Positions 49,883 to 62,310 of a stretch of DNA of 64,000 nucleotides are shown one piece after another (the stretch's first letter is position 1; every line of letters starts with the position of its first letter). This stretch comes from Mesostigma viride. Taxonomy: Eukaryota > Streptophyta > Mesostigmatophyceae > Mesostigmatales > Mesostigmataceae. A program made the translations under genes and the position numbers. Location of the stretch: positions 62,001 through 126,000 of the forward strand of contig RPFO01001237.1 of the NCBI GenBank assembly GCA_009746045.1. Direction: 5' to 3'. The notes under the pieces were generated by a model that was not told the origin of the DNA, did no database searches, and was given only the letters and a program-made list of their open reading frames with translations.

Positions 49883-51841
49883 TTACAGGCAAACCAGGAG
49901 GCTGCCCGGGTGTGAGCCCGTAAGGTGTGAGTCCACGGGTGGCGGCCCTGCCGCGCGCGGCCTGGGGCACGCCAGGTGAGGACATAGCGCCCAGGCTGGG
50001 CGGGCCAGGTGCCCGGCTAGGCCCAGGCGCCTGTGCCTAAGAATGTGGGAAACATAGGGCAAATCAGCGTACAAATCCTCATTGACTAATGTGCAAACGA
50101 AAGGGGATGCAGTAAGGGCCTTGTGTGCACAGCATCTTGGTTGTTGCCGTCGAGTCGTTGCTCCAGCTCCTGCGTCAGTGTCCAGGTCTCGGCGCCGTAG
50201 GTCAGGATCGTCAGAATGACGACCTTGAAGAGGTCACGCTTGACGATCCGGGGTAGGGCGGGGTTGCTCCACCAGCGGCGGTGGTCATGGAGTTGCGCCC
50301 ACGCCATGCCGATCCGTGTTGTCAGGTCCTCCTCGCAGTCGGGAAGCCAACGGCCGAGCAGCTTGAAGCCGCCTGAAGTAGGGTAGTTGACCTCGGTGTC
50401 GTCTAAGAGGCGGAGTGTGGGCGGGGGCCCGGCCATGATGAGAGCCAGGGCCTCCGTTTTGGGGCTGATTTCTAGACCAACCGCCCGAGCTTCGAGCGCC
50501 AGGCAGTCTAGCCAAAGTTGGGCAGACTCCGGCTTCTAGATGAGCGTGATGTCGTCGGCATAAATGAGGTCAGCTATAAATTCTGCTTGTTAGTCGGCCC
50601 CCCTTCCCCAAGCTCCTTCGTGATCACTAGGCCAGGGGCACGGCCTGCAATGCTAGCAAAAGCGGGCACGTGCCTGGCGCATAACATAATCCACTACAAT
50701 AATAAACAGGTACGGCGACAGGACGCAACCGCTGCCAGACGCCGGTCTGCAGTGGACATAGCGCTCAGGGTCAAGTCGTGCTGAGTGCGCACCGAAGAGG
50801 TCGACCCCTCATACAGCGTGCGGATGACGGTAGTCAGGGTCCCGAGTGGGGACGCGAGCGCGAGCAAGTACAGCCCATAGAGCGGCCCAGAGGACAAAAT
50901 CAAAAGCCAGACTTGATTATGAAGTCGACGAAGATCAGGATATGGCGGGAAACTCGCCAGGTTGCAGGAGCGCGATATCGATTTCCTCGAAGAGGCGGCG
51001 CGCGACGAAGATGGCCATGACGGTGTTGCGCCCAAGACGAAAGCCCATTTGACTCTCCCCAAGGTGACGGTCGAGAGCAGAACGAAGGGGGTTGAGGATC
51101 ATGCGCATGAACAACTTGAGTGCGGCGCTCTGGATGCAGACTCCACGGTACTAGTTGGCGGGGTCGTCAGGGGAACCTTTGTTTTTGTACAGCATTATAC
51201 GGTATAGCTGTGCTGCCACTCAGGAATCGGCGGCGCGGCGGCAAGCAGAATCCGGTTGCAGACGTCAAGCAGGAACCCCGTGAGCGCCGTCAGCCTAACT
51301 AATCACCGGGGCGCGGGGTCGAGCTGCTCAGGTCCAACGGCGGCGTAGAAGCGGAGTTGCTTGGCGCCAGCGGTGCTCAGCTCGAGCTCGGTGAACAGCG
51401 GTAGCTCGTTGGGGTCGGCCAGGGGTTCCGTCAAGGCCGGGTACGTGTAGTCCTGCCCAGCGGCGGGCGGCGCAGGGACGCCCGCAGGCGCCAGTCTGAG
51501 GGTTACTTGGTGGAGGACTCAGGCAGCGGGGGGGCGCCGAGCAGCCAGGACTGGGAGGAATACCACTGGTCAAGCTGCTGGTGCGGTGAGCCAGAGCGCG
51601 TCCGCGGCGCCGGCTGCGCACCACCGGCGGGCCGTTGGGCATGACACAGGCGGGTCTAAGCGTACTTGCCGTGCTGGTCCTTGAGGTGGGCGAAGTACTC
51701 GCGGACATGGAGTACGTCCTCCTGCTCCTTGGTCGCCTGCCGGATGGCCGAATGGTGTTCGGCTTTGAGGCGGGCGTAGCGGGCGGGGCCGCGGTTGTCG
51801 TGCAGTGATACATGATCATCAGTTCCAATGCCATGTTTCAT
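49883..51841 (-). pseudogene. LINE ORF2 (reverse transcriptase) remnant
   Basis: Minus-strand frames preserve pieces of an L1-like ORF2, in order: KHGIGTDDHVSLHDNRGPAR (51841-51656); an RT segment with TLTTVIRTLYEGS (around 50830) and other broken RT frames; then LRLLDDTEVNY, FKLLGRWLPDCEEDLTTRIG and VVILTILTYGAETWTLTQEL (50436-50110); and the C-terminal ADLPYVSHILRHRRLGLAGH (50074-50010). Numerous frameshifts and stops make it a pseudogene. Confidence 0.8.
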
Positions 51842-51844
51842 ATA

Positions 51845-52370
51845 TCTAGTGAATGGACTGAAACTATGGGCAAGAAAACTAGAGGAGGATGCTTTCGTGA
51901 ATCCTACAAGCAGGCCAGCGCGCTGGCCTTTGTTGTATGCATGGCCGGGGTGTTAGACTACAGCTGGATGAATGTCAAGTAGCAATTACTACATGACGGA
52001 AAGTCATGCTATAAGAAAGCATGTGAACACCTAGGATTGTCTTATAGACCTAGGGAATATATAGATAGCAGTATAGTGTAGATTATAGTCAGGTTTAGCC
52101 TAGCACGTACGTGGCCCACGCTTATGCGCATGTGCACCTGTAATGGAACTCCCCACGGATGATGCATCAAGAATTTAGCCAAGCTCTGCCTATTATGCAG
52201 AGAGCTACTTTCTGCTGAGAAGCCATGCCCTAGCCATTGTTTAGCCATGATGATCTTCCACCCTATGTCCGCACCTTCTGCTGGAATACACATAGTGATG
52301 CAGGTGCGCTTTGTGCACCCAGAGCAGGTGTAGTTTACACCCTACCCTTGCAGGAAGTAGCCCAGAATGT
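51845..52370 (-). other. LINE 3' UTR-like DNA, no gene
   Basis: Contains 3' UTR blocks shared with 19660-19720 and 21110-21170 on the opposite strand (CTCTGCTGAGAAGCCATGCC-type), so probably another truncated LINE 3' end. The stretch 51845-52050 has nothing recognisable. Confidence 0.5.
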
Positions 52371-52377
52371 ATTAAAA

Positions 52378-53607
52378 GCCATGCATATTAATTAATTAAT
52401 TAATTAGACTCGTGCTCCCGTTGGGGAGTCACGGAGCATTAACCCCGATGAATGGATGGATGGGTGCACACATTCCTACCGGTCTAATCTATCTACATTG
52501 GCTACATACTGCATCTATCTAACAACATTCTAACTACATCATCTATCTAGGCAGCCGCACGCTGCCCTAGGGGGAGCTATCTAGCGTGCCTCCCGCGGGA
52601 TTGCACACGCGGGCGCTTCCCCACTGGGGGGGGCTCGTTGTCCTCTATGACCTGGGCCCACTTGGCCTTGTCCATCATCTTCTTCCAAATCACGGAGAGG
52701 CCTAGGCCCCCCATGTCCTCTACTAGCTGTTCTTTGAAGGTGCGGGCCTTGCGGCGTCTAACATCACTGGGCCCAGCCCACGTCAGGAGGTGCCGGCCAG
52801 GCTGGGCTGGTCGCAGTCCTGCGGGGGGGCCACGTGAGGTGTCTACCTGGTTGGTGCGAGCTAGGTGCCCTACTAGCTGCAGGCGGCGTTGCTTAATTGT
52901 GCTGGTGATATAGGGCATGCCTTGGTACAGGTCCTCATTGCGGACATGAGTGCTCAGCATATCCTACTCTGAAAATGGAACGCAGCATGCTGGTGACCGC
53001 GCCGTCCAGCTTGCGGGCCAGGTCGGCGGTGAGGGTCCACGTCTCGGCGCCATACGTGAGAACAGGAAGGACGAGGACCTTGAACAGGTCCTGTTTCTCG
53101 ATCTTGCCCAGGGGCTTGCGCCATAGGGCCCGGTACTGGCGTAAAGCGTGCCAGGCGAGGGAGATGCGGTGGTCCACATCCACCTCGCAGCTAGGGAGCA
53201 GGCTGCCCAGCAGCTTAACGCGGTCCCGATACAGGACTCGAGAGCCGTCTAGGAGATAGAGGGGCGGCGCTGAGGTGGTGAGCCCAACCGCCAGGGCCTC
53301 TGTCTTCTTGCTGACCTCAAGCCCCACTGCACGGGCCTCGAGAGCCAGGCAGTCAAGCCATGTCTGCACGTGCTCAGTGTCCTCAAAGAGGGTGGTGTCG
53401 TCTGCGTAAATGATGTCTGCTAGCCGAATCTCCGTGTCCGCACCGCCATGCCAGAATTTGTTAGCAACCTGCACTCCTGGTTCCCTGCCCACGATGCGGG
53501 CAAATCGCTTGCGCGCCTGAATCATTACGTATTCGACAACAATAATGAACAGGTAGGGCGACAGCACGCAGCCCTGCCACACACCCTTCTGTAAAGGCCA
53601 TGCATAT
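52378..53607 (-). pseudogene. 5'-truncated LINE with ORF2 C-terminal half and target duplication
   Basis: On the minus strand, 53582-52935 encodes the RT palm: QGCVLSPYLFIIVVEYVM, catalytic YADD within DIIYADDTTLFED, KLLGSLLPSCEVDVDHRISL and VLPVLTYGAETWTLTADL. After a shift near 52950, the ORF2 C-terminus (DLYQGMPYITSTIKQRRLQL ... RSRGRHAR) ends at 52577. A 3' UTR, the stem-loop at 52405-52430 and a (TTAA)n tail follow. GCCATGCATAT occurs at both edges (52378-52388 and 53597-53607), which fits a target-site duplication of a 5'-truncated insertion. Confidence 0.88.
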
Positions 53608-53734
53608 ATATTAATAATATAATTACTTACAGCAGAGTGAAATCACTCAAACCAAAGCAAACACCCAGCTATAAACCTATATACAGAGCCATGTCAAATC
53701 TCTATACTACGATAAGACCAATGGAAACTCCTAA

Positions 53735-53816
53735 TATATATGCCCCTTCTCGGGGATATGTGCTACATGTACTCCCGATGGAGATATGAATCCAATTGAA
53801 TTGAATTTAATTTAAT
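53735..53816 (+). mobile_element. Very short LINE 3' end
   Basis: GGGGATATGTGCTACATGTACTCCC-type stem-loop followed by an ATTGAATTGAATTTAATTTA tail, in plus orientation. It is the same 3' end as at 20900-20950 but truncated to under 200 bp. Confidence 0.7.
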
Positions 53817-53819
53817 AGA

Positions 53820-54591
53820 CCTAGTTGCATGGGTCGCCTTGGCTTGGCATTGCAGTTGGTGGGGCACTGATGTGGGACCTTAGCCAACTGGACCTCTAGT
53901 GGGTAAAAGATACTGAGCTCTGAGTCAATTGCGATGAGGACATTCGAACCCTAGCCCTGAATCTAGTTGTCAATGCGAACGGGCTTGTTTTCAAGCTGCA
54001 TTTGTGTAGGTCCTTTTCCTGTCCTCAGACTAGCTTTTATGGTGTCATGGTAAGCTACTCATTGTCATGGTAACTTACGCTACTACAACCTACTCGCCCC
54101 GTCCCGCGCCGTCGGCCAGAGGGCTGTCCGCGCCGGCGGCCGGGCGGCGGTTCGGTATCGTCGCTGTTCCAATTGACCCGCGCTTTGAACTTGCTTGAAA
54201 CCGACCGGGTCGGCCGACCGGGTCGGCCGACCGCGCCGGCAGCGGCACCCGGCCAACGGTATCGCAGATCTGGCCGCACGGGGGCAGTTGGTAGCAGAAT
54301 CGGCATGATTCTAAATTTGTGTTGCAGCGTGCACGTGCCAGTCTGCACGTGCAACGAACGTGCTGATACCCGGAGTTATATGGCGGAAATAAGCCACGGC
54401 GATGAAAATCAATTTAGTAGATACGCCAGCGCGAACATGGCAAAAGCTGCTGGAAACGCCCAGAGACCAACCAAGTAATCTTAGTATGCTAGAATGGTCC
54501 CGTTTTTCGCACCTTTGCTACGTATGCTTTTTACAGTTCGGTTTTCTCGACATGGGCACATTGAAACTGACATGGCCTCCAATTGGTAAAG
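53820..54591. promoter_or_regulatory. Upstream region of the kinesin-like gene
   Basis: No other gene seen. A near-palindromic tandem GGGTCGGCCGACCGGGTCGG (54207-54226 and on) lies in a GC-rich island around 54090-54260. No TATA box was identified. Confidence 0.4.
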
Positions 54592-57500
54592 ATGCAAGGT
54601 GCGAACGGCCCGCATTTTGAGCAGGGCGTCCCTATCCAATGCGTGGTTCGCGTACGCCCAACAGAGTCAACTGGTATAGCCGGCGGTAGTGGCTGGAAGG
54701 ACATAGCACGCAACGGAGACCATGTTCAAGTCCTATCCAATTCACAGTTAGAGCGAGCGGAGGCCCGGGTAGACCTGTGCTTCGGTCCAGAGTCGACAAA
54801 TGGCGAGATTTATAGAAACGTTGTCGATCCACTGGTTGCCAAGGTGTGTGATGGGTACAATGGCGCGCTGCTGCTATTCGGCGCCACGGGGAGCGGGAAA
54901 AGCTTCACGTTGGAAGGCACCGGGAGAAACCTTCCCGGTGTCGTGCAATTGGCCATTGAGGGACTCTTCCAGCAGCTGATTGCGAAATCCAAGACCCTCC
55001 TGCTGGACGCCCGGCTCGCCTCCGGTCGCAACCCCGCCGGCAGCTACAACTTCTCGGTCGAGAGCTCTTTCCTCGAGATCTGCGGCGACGAATGCCGCGA
55101 CCTGTACAACCCGTCCACCGACCCCGCCCTCCTCCGCGTGCTCGACGACAGATGGAAAGGCGTTCACGTGGCACGCTTGAGCTCCAAACCAGCCGCCACC
55201 TCCAGCCAGCTCCTGTCGAGTTTCCTCGCCAGCAGGGAGAGCCGTGCCCGCGCTCCCCCGGATGCCAGCAACCCCTCCTCCCGGACCGCCACGATCTTCT
55301 CCCTCACCATCGAACAAAGCAACGTCCCGTCCGGCACGCCCGGAATCCCGCCCACCGAACGCCTCTCCTCCAAGCTTCTATTTGTAGAACTCCCCGGCTC
55401 CGAGAAACTCTCCGCCGACCCCGAGTTGCTCCGCCTGCGCGAGGGCCCCTCCGCGAATAGAGGCATCCTGGCCTTTGGCAGCCAGGTGCGGCTGCTAGCA
55501 TCGCCCGAGACGCGCGAGTACATGGACCCCAGGGCCTCCTCGCTGACCCATCTCCTGGCGGACGCGCTGGGAGGGAACAGCTTCACCACGGTGCTGGCGA
55601 CCGTCATGCCAGGGGAGCCGGCCGTCAGCTCCGCAACACTGCGCCACCTGGGCTACCTGAGCGGGGGCGGCAGCAGCAGCGGTGTCGGCGGACAGAATAA
55701 CAATGGCTACATCGTGGCGGGCGCCAGCACGTACCCGGTCCAGAACAATGACCGTGTGAGAGCGCTGCTGAGGACGCTGCGCGCGAGATTGTTGCATGCG
55801 GAAGAATCGCTGCAGAGCAACCAAACAAAGGGGGGAGGCCATTCAAGGATAGGAGCTGGGCTGTCCACAGGGGGAAGTGCTCCAGGGAACCTGAATCCTT
55901 TGCTCCCCGGCGAGGCGGGAAGGGATGCCAATAGCCTTGGTGGCGATAATGGCAATAATTCTGGCGGCGGTGGGGGGGACTTGGAGGTGGCGGCACTGCA
56001 GGGACGTCTGCTCGAGGAGCGGAAGGAGCGCGCGCTGGCGCTGCAGGAGCGGGACGGCGCGCGTTACCACGTGCGCCAGCTCAAGGAGATGGCGGACCGG
56101 CTGCTAGCAGAAAAGGAGGAGCTCCAGGCGGCGCTGATATCGAGCGAGGAGGAGCGCCTGACCATCGGGCGTGCGCTCATCGACGCCGAGTTGATGGTGA
56201 ACGAGGCGGCGCTGGATGCGGCCAAGACCAGGGCGGAGCTGGAGGGCCGGGTGTTGGAACTAGAGGCCGAGAAGATGGAGCGGGGGGTTGCGGAGGGGGT
56301 CGACGCGGGGCGGGCGAAGCGGCTGGAGGAGGAGGTGAGGGATCTGCGGGCGCGGCTGGCACAGGCAGAGGCATCGGGGGTGGCCAAGGAGGAGGAGAAA
56401 GCGAGGACGGAGGAGGAGGGCCGCCAGATGGCAGCGCGGGTGGGGGAGTTGGTGGCCGAGAAGGATGCTATAATGGAGGAGAAAGCGGGGGTGGAGAGGG
56501 AGCTGCAGGGGGTGCGGTCCGAGGTGGAACGGAGAGGGAGGGATGCGGAAGAGGCCGAGGGCATGGCGGACACCAGGATAAGGGAGGCGGCCGCAAAGGC
56601 GGACGCCAGGATAAGGGAGGCAGCCGCAGAGGCGGACGCCAGGATAAGAGAGGTCGAAGCGAGGGTGGAAGGAAGAATCAGGGACGTGGAGGCTAAAGCG
56701 GAGGGCAGCGTTAGGGAGGCGAGAGCGCAGGTGGAGCTCATGGAGAAACAGGTGGCGGAAGAGAAGAGGGAGGCCGAGAGGAGGCTCGCGGCGGCGCAGG
56801 AGGGCGCACGCGCTGAGCTGGCGGCGGTCACGGCCAAGTGGGAGAGCGAGCTGGCGCGAGCCAAGGCCACGGCGGCGACCGAGGTTGCGGACGCCAGAGC
56901 CAAAGCGGGGGCAGAGATCGCCGACATCAAGGCGAGGGGGGATGCGGAGGTAGAGGAGACAAGGGCGAAGGCAGAGGCGCAAGTCGCGGAGGCAAAGGCT
57001 AGGGCTGACGCAGGGATCAAGGAGGCGGAGAGGGCATCGGGAGTGGCTGCCGAGGAAGCGAGATCATCGACGAGGAGTCTCGAGGAGGCTCGTGCGACCG
57101 TGGAGCGACAGTTGGCGGAGCTGGGAGAGGCCAGGGGGGAGATCGCAGCGATGCGAGGGGAGCGTGACGCCGCGAAGCAGCAACTCGAGGAGGTGAAGCG
57201 CGAGTGGGAGCAGGCGCAGGAGGGGTACCGTGCCAAACTGGCAGGGTACGCGGCGCAGGTGGGGGAGCTGGCCAGGGCGGTCGCTATCACGGAGAGTGAC
57301 CCAGACAGCCACGTGCTGGAGCCGGCGCAGCTGGCGGTCACTATGAGACAGGTGAGGGTCACTATGAGACAGGTGAGGTCACTATGAGATAGCTGACGGT
57401 CACTATGAGACAGTTGAGGGTCACTATGAGACAGGTGAGGGACGCTATGAGGCAGGTGAGGGTCATGATGAGACCGGTGTGGGTCACTGTGTTCTTTTTT

Positions 57501-60500
57501 AGGGTCACTATCAGACAGGTGAGGGTCTTTGTAGGCCGTGGGGTCGCATGTAATAGCCACCATGGTGTTTCAAGCTAGACACACATGGGAGCAGTTGGGA
57601 TTCGTTTAAGGATGGTTGGGTGGCTTGCCGTAAGGACGATGGGTTGGGCCCAATGAGAATTGCCCTGGTTTGTCCGCCGGAAAGCAGGTTGGGCTGGGAT
57701 TCCGACAAAAAGGCACGCTGGGATGGGATTTGGGTGGTAGTCCTGGCTGTCACGCCTTTATGTTGGGTGGGTGGTTGCTCTGCGAGGACCCAGAAAAGTT
57801 TTACTCACAGTCGCAACTAGTCTGAAGTTGCTCACATCCAGAGTTCAATTTCATGAGGTTTTCCCCCACCTTGACGTTGCTGCCCAGCTCACCCTGCTAA
57901 ACCATGTGGCGCCGTCCCACTTTTTAGTTTTCTCCAGGTCATGCGAACGAGCATCGTGTCACATCCTTTGATCATTGCCACATCCTTCGATCGTTGTAAC
58001 AGCCTTCGATCGTCGTAACATCTTTCACTCACTGTCCAGCTCACGCGTAAGAAGATGCCGTGTCCCCCTCCCCCCCCCCCCCCCCCCCTCCCCCGGTTTC
58101 CTTTTTGTCCAGCACAATAATGAGACCCTGCACTGTCTCTTGATTTACTTTGCTCCCGTTGTTGTACAGGAACCTGCGGCCTCCCGTCCCCACCCCGCAC
58201 CCTTTCGCCCCGTCCCATCCCGCCTCCACCCACCCTTTCGCCCCGTCCCGCTCATGGCACCAAACAACCTGTTTCCCTCCCCCCTCCTGTTTCCATCCAG
58301 CTCATGTTTGTACGCAACCTGCTGCCTCTCCGGTTGTTTCCTTTCCTGCCCGTCCCGCTCACCTACCAAAGAATGCTCTTTCCCTCCTGCGCTTTCCCTC
58401 CTTGTCCTATTCGTCCTTTGTCCCATTCCGTGCCCACCCAGCTCATGGCGGAGATTGGTGCTGCGGACGCGGAGCATGACGAGCGGCAGGCGAAAGAGCT
58501 GGCCTCGTTGCGGCGCCAGCTTAAACAACAGACGGCCGCGCACGAGCAGCTCGCTGCTGCACACGCACAGCTCAAGGCAAAGCCCGTGGCCCCGGTGCCA
58601 CCACCACCCGCACATCTCCTTCCCCAGGGCTCCAACAATCCATCCTCTCTATCCCAACCGATCGTGCCGTCGTCATTATCATCCAAGTCAATGCGAGGGG
58701 AGCCTGGCTCGCCAGCAGCCATCGGACGTAACCCTGGCATCATCTTACAAGATGGGGACGGTCCTGATGGAGCTGGTGACGTTGATGGTATTGGCGATGG
58801 CGGGGCGTTGCGGCGCCGATGTCAGCAGTTAGAGCAGCAGCTATTAGACGCCCGGCTGGAGCTATCGCGGCGAGGGGGGGGAGCGGGCGCGTCGGGGTTA
58901 AACCTATCGCCCGCGTTAAACCTGTCGCCGCAGGATCAGCAGGGTCTGCCACCTGGCTCTCCTTTCGCGGGCGGTGGCGTGCTCGGCGGCAACTTTGCTG
59001 GAGCCAACGGTGGCAACGGAGGCAAGCTGCCTGGTGGTGGTGGTGACGGCGGTGACGGCGGTGACGGCCTACCGTATGGGGATGGTCAAGCCCATTCAAT
59101 TGGCATGCCTGCGAGCGAGGGCGTAATCCCACCCGCCGTGGCACTCCTGGACAAGCAGCAGCGCGAGTACCAGCAGCAGCAGCAGCAGCGGCAGCAGCTG
59201 CAGCACCAGAAGAAAGAGCTGGAGCGTCTGTCCGCAGAAAACGAGGTGCTCAAGGAGGAGCTGGAGTCACTGCGGCGCGGTCTTGGCTGGGGGCTGGCCG
59301 CAAAATCCCAGCAGCAACAGCCGCCACCGCCGCAACAGCAGGCCGCGACTAGGGCCCCCACGGGGGATCCATCGTCTTCCGGCCCCTGGCAGGGGGACCG
59401 TTCCCAGATGGACAAGGTGGCACACCCATCGGATCTGGCGGCTCGTCCGCTGCAGACCAACGGGCAGCGGCAGGATAGCCCGCAGCCAGTAGTGGCCCCC
59501 AACGGTCAGCCGTCGCCGCAGAATCGACAACGGGAGGCCTGGACCAGCATTCCTGCGGATGGGGACGCTGCAGGTGGCCCGCAGGGTGCTGGCTCCGGTG
59601 CTGCCCGCGATGTCGACATGCTGGCATCTGGGGAGGCTGCCGCGAGGGGTTCTGGGGCCAGGGACTCGAGTCAACCGCCGGGGAGGAAAGGGGCGGGCCA
59701 GGGGCAGGGATATGGGGACGGTGTGGCGGGTGGGAGTGGCGAACTAGGATCTGGCCTTGGTGGTGACGGGGGATTGGGCCAAGAGGCATGGGGGAACTTT
59801 GGGGGCCGAGAGGTGGACATGGCCAAGCAGGCCGCGGAGAAGGAGGTGGAGCTGTCGCGTCTGACGGCGGAGAGAGATCAGCTCAAGGGGCAGGTGGCGG
59901 AGCTGCAGCGCGCGTACGAGAGCGCGGGCGGGCGTGATGGTGGTGGGGTCGCGGAGATGGCGGCGACGATATCACGTCTCCGGGGACAGGTGGCGGCGAT
60001 GGAGAAGTCAGTGCGGGCGGCGATGAGCATGGAGTCGCTGCGTGTGCAGGTGGCCGAGTTCACGCGGGGAACCCAGATGGAGCTCGAGAGGGAGGTGGCG
60101 GCGTACAGAGGGAGGGCCACGCTCGCCGAGGAGCAGCTGGAGCGGATGCAAGAATACACTGCCAAGGCAACGCTGGCCTACCAAAAGGAGATCGCGCGGC
60201 TGCGGGGCATGCTGGCGCCCGTGGACAGCGGCGCGAATGCAGGGTTGAATGGCGCCGTGTTTGGGGCAACTGTCACTCTCGCTGCTGGCAACGGTCACTC
60301 TGGCCATGGTGGGCCTGGTGCTGTTGCGGCGAATGCTGATAGCCGAAGTTCCCGTCGGGGATCCGGCAGTCAGGGTAGGCAGGGGCCTGCACCTGAGGGA
60401 GGGCATAGTGATAACAATGGTTACCATAGTTCTAGCGGCGCGCCCAGCAGGAAAGCGCATCCCGATGGCGGGCAGGGTGATAGGACCGGGCTTGCCACTG

Positions 60501-61757
60501 ACAGCAGTAGTAGGATGCATCAGAGTGATGGTGCTGGAGCTGACGCGGAACCCGGCAGGCTTACTGCTGGCAGCCACCGCAACAGCGGGAGCAGCAGCGC
60601 GCAGCTGTCGGCACGCCTAGAGAGGTCATCCAGCAGCAAGCGGGAAGCATCGTTGAGCCAGCCTCCACCCAGCGAAACGAGTGACGGCATCACCCCCGCA
60701 GCCTCGAATCCCGCATCGCTGCCGGTGAACCCCCGACCGACCGACAAATCACCGCCACCCTTACCTCGGCCCGCCAAGAGGCTGTCGCAGGCCAACGGGG
60801 AAGCGCCGGGGGACTTGGTCACCGCAGGGCCTGACCCGCCACCAGGGCAGCCGTCCTCGATTGGAGGAGGGGGGGCCGCCACGGGAGCAGGAGGGGGAGT
60901 TGCCGCGTTCTTGGAGCGAAGGGCCTCAAGCAAGTCCGGGTTTGAGGGCGGAGCTGTGCCAGCACGGAGGTTGTCGGTGACGGATGATGGCATCATCGGA
61001 GCCACTGCCAGTGGCGGCGGTGGTAGTGCCCGGGGCAACCACGGCAGTGGCATGGGCAGTGCCCGCGGTCATGGGATTGGAGAGGGGCCGGGTGCCTTGC
61101 AGGGTGCTGCCGGTGTTGCTGGGGCAGGGGCAGGGGCCATGCAGGTGCCCGGGAGCCCGGGGGGGGGCAACGAGGACCTCCAGCCGACGCGGCAGCCGAG
61201 GGTTTCGGCTGCCAGTAGCCAACAACTGCTAGCCAGCGGCACACAGATGTCAGCAGGAACGACGGGGTTGCCCGAGCGACCTGGCCCCCAGGAGCCCGTG
61301 CCACCGGGGGGCTTGCGTGCACGGCTCGCCGCAAGGAAGCTGAGCGCTGGCGCTGAGGATGCGGTGGCAGTGCCGCCTTTCGCAGCCACATCCGGGGGGC
61401 CCGGTGGAACGCCATCGTTGGCACCGGCAGCGACCGCAGGGCCAGGTGCCCCGTCAATCGCGAGACCTTCTGGGGGGGTACCGGCTCGTGCGCGCAGCAC
61501 CAGCTTCACCTCGAGCTCTCCCTTGCAGTCGAGGATGGGGAACCCCGGTGCGGGGGGGGGGCGGGGGCGGGGGCGTGCAGGGCGCCAGTAACAAGCGGGC
61601 AGGTCTATCGGCGAGCACGTCGTTCAGCATGGCATCCCCGACGGTCTCAGCGCTTGTGGGAGCGGATGGCGCGGGGGCATCGGCGCAGAAGTCGTCGGTG
61701 GATGATTTCTTGAAGGAGCGGCGTGCCCGCCGCGTGAGCAGCGTGGACTCTCGGTAG
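54592..61757 (+). CDS. Kinesin-like protein with degenerate motor and long coiled coil
   Basis: Exon 1 (54592-57351, 920 codons) is followed by a 1.09 kb intron and exon 2 (58442 onward); phases agree (MRQ|LMAEIG). As read, exon 2 stops at 61591 in a G-rich run. One base fewer in the 9-G run near 61552-61560 would keep the frame open to 61757, ending KSSVDDFLKERRARRVSSVD, which looks genuine. Length is roughly 2,000 residues. The motor starts at VPIQCVVRVRP. The P-loop GATGSGKS (97-104) is intact, but switch I is NPSSRTATIF (227 on) instead of N..SSRSH, and switch II is ELPGSE (266-271) instead of DLAGSE. A coiled coil runs from about 463 to 920 and includes 11-residue repeats (ADARIREAAAE). 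Exon 2 has a second coiled coil (about QQREYQQQQQQRQQL and later) amid long Gly/Ser/Pro-rich disorder. Microtubule binding without normal ATPase is likely. TGTAA at 62003-62007 is a poly(A) candidate. Confidence 0.8.
57328..57540 (+). repeat. Minisatellite derived from kinesin exon 1 end
   Basis: The exon end and donor GGTCACTATGAGACAG|GTGAG is repeated in tandem 6-7 times with decay (ATAGCTGAC, CAGTTGAG, CCGGTGTG). A final copy, GGTCACTATCAGACAGGTGAG, lies at 57502-57522. Several copies retain the donor. Confidence 0.9.
58230..58450 (+). repeat. Repeated derivatives of the kinesin exon 2 start
   Basis: CCCGCTCATGGC (58246-58257), CCAGCTCATGTT (58297-58308), CCCGCTCACCTA and the true CCCAGCTCATGGCGGAG (58437-58453) are spaced about 50-75 bp apart in pyrimidine-rich sequence. 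A poly-C tract lies at 58066-58094. Confidence 0.6.
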
Positions 61758-62155
61758 CTGATGTCACAATTTGTCAGCGTTGTCAGCACCGTCACTACTG
61801 CCATCACTATTACCTGGCTGCTAGACAGAAAGTTGCGGTTCTCTGCAATACAAAAACAGGACAGTAAGGCGGGCGGCTTGTTCCCAAGCGGTTTGTTTGC
61901 AGGCACTGGCATCGTCTTTGTCAGCACGTCAGGGTAGATGGTATAGCTTATGTTGGGGCAAAAGCGTTGGCTGTTTTTTCCACCATTGCCATCTGTTCGT
62001 TTTGTAAAGCAGAATATTTATTTATTATATTATTTATTTGTGTTTTTGGTAATAATTCATATACATTGTCCCTGTTGCCCGGGCTCATGTCCAAGTGCCA
62101 TTGTACCTGAAGTCCGTTGGGCCACTGCGCGTTACGTGCCAGTACTCCATTCATT
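61758..62155. other. Kinesin 3' flank
   Basis: Presumed 3' UTR with TGTAA at 62003-62007. No other gene. Confidence 0.5.
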
Positions 62156-62310
62156 AATTTATTCATTAATTAATTAATTAATTAATTAATTATTCAAACA
62201 CGTGCTCCCGTTGAGGAGTCACGTCCGGAGTACTAACCCAATGAATGGATGGATGGACAAACAATCCTACTGCCAGGTTGTACTGTATCTATCTAATGAA
62301 TTACTAAACA
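62156..62310 (-). mobile_element. LINE 3' end with (TTAA)n tail and stem-loop
   Basis: On the minus strand, the stem-loop CGTGACTCCTCAACGGGAGCACG (62192-62214) is followed by a TTAA tail (62156-62190). The short 3' UTR (CCATCCATCCATTCATT) matches that of the copy at 52440-52470. Confidence 0.78.

Noticed and set aside
56064..57563. 499-codon Ser-rich antisense frame under the kinesin coiled coil
   Set aside because: GC-biased coiled-coil codons leave the opposite strand open. No family similarity.
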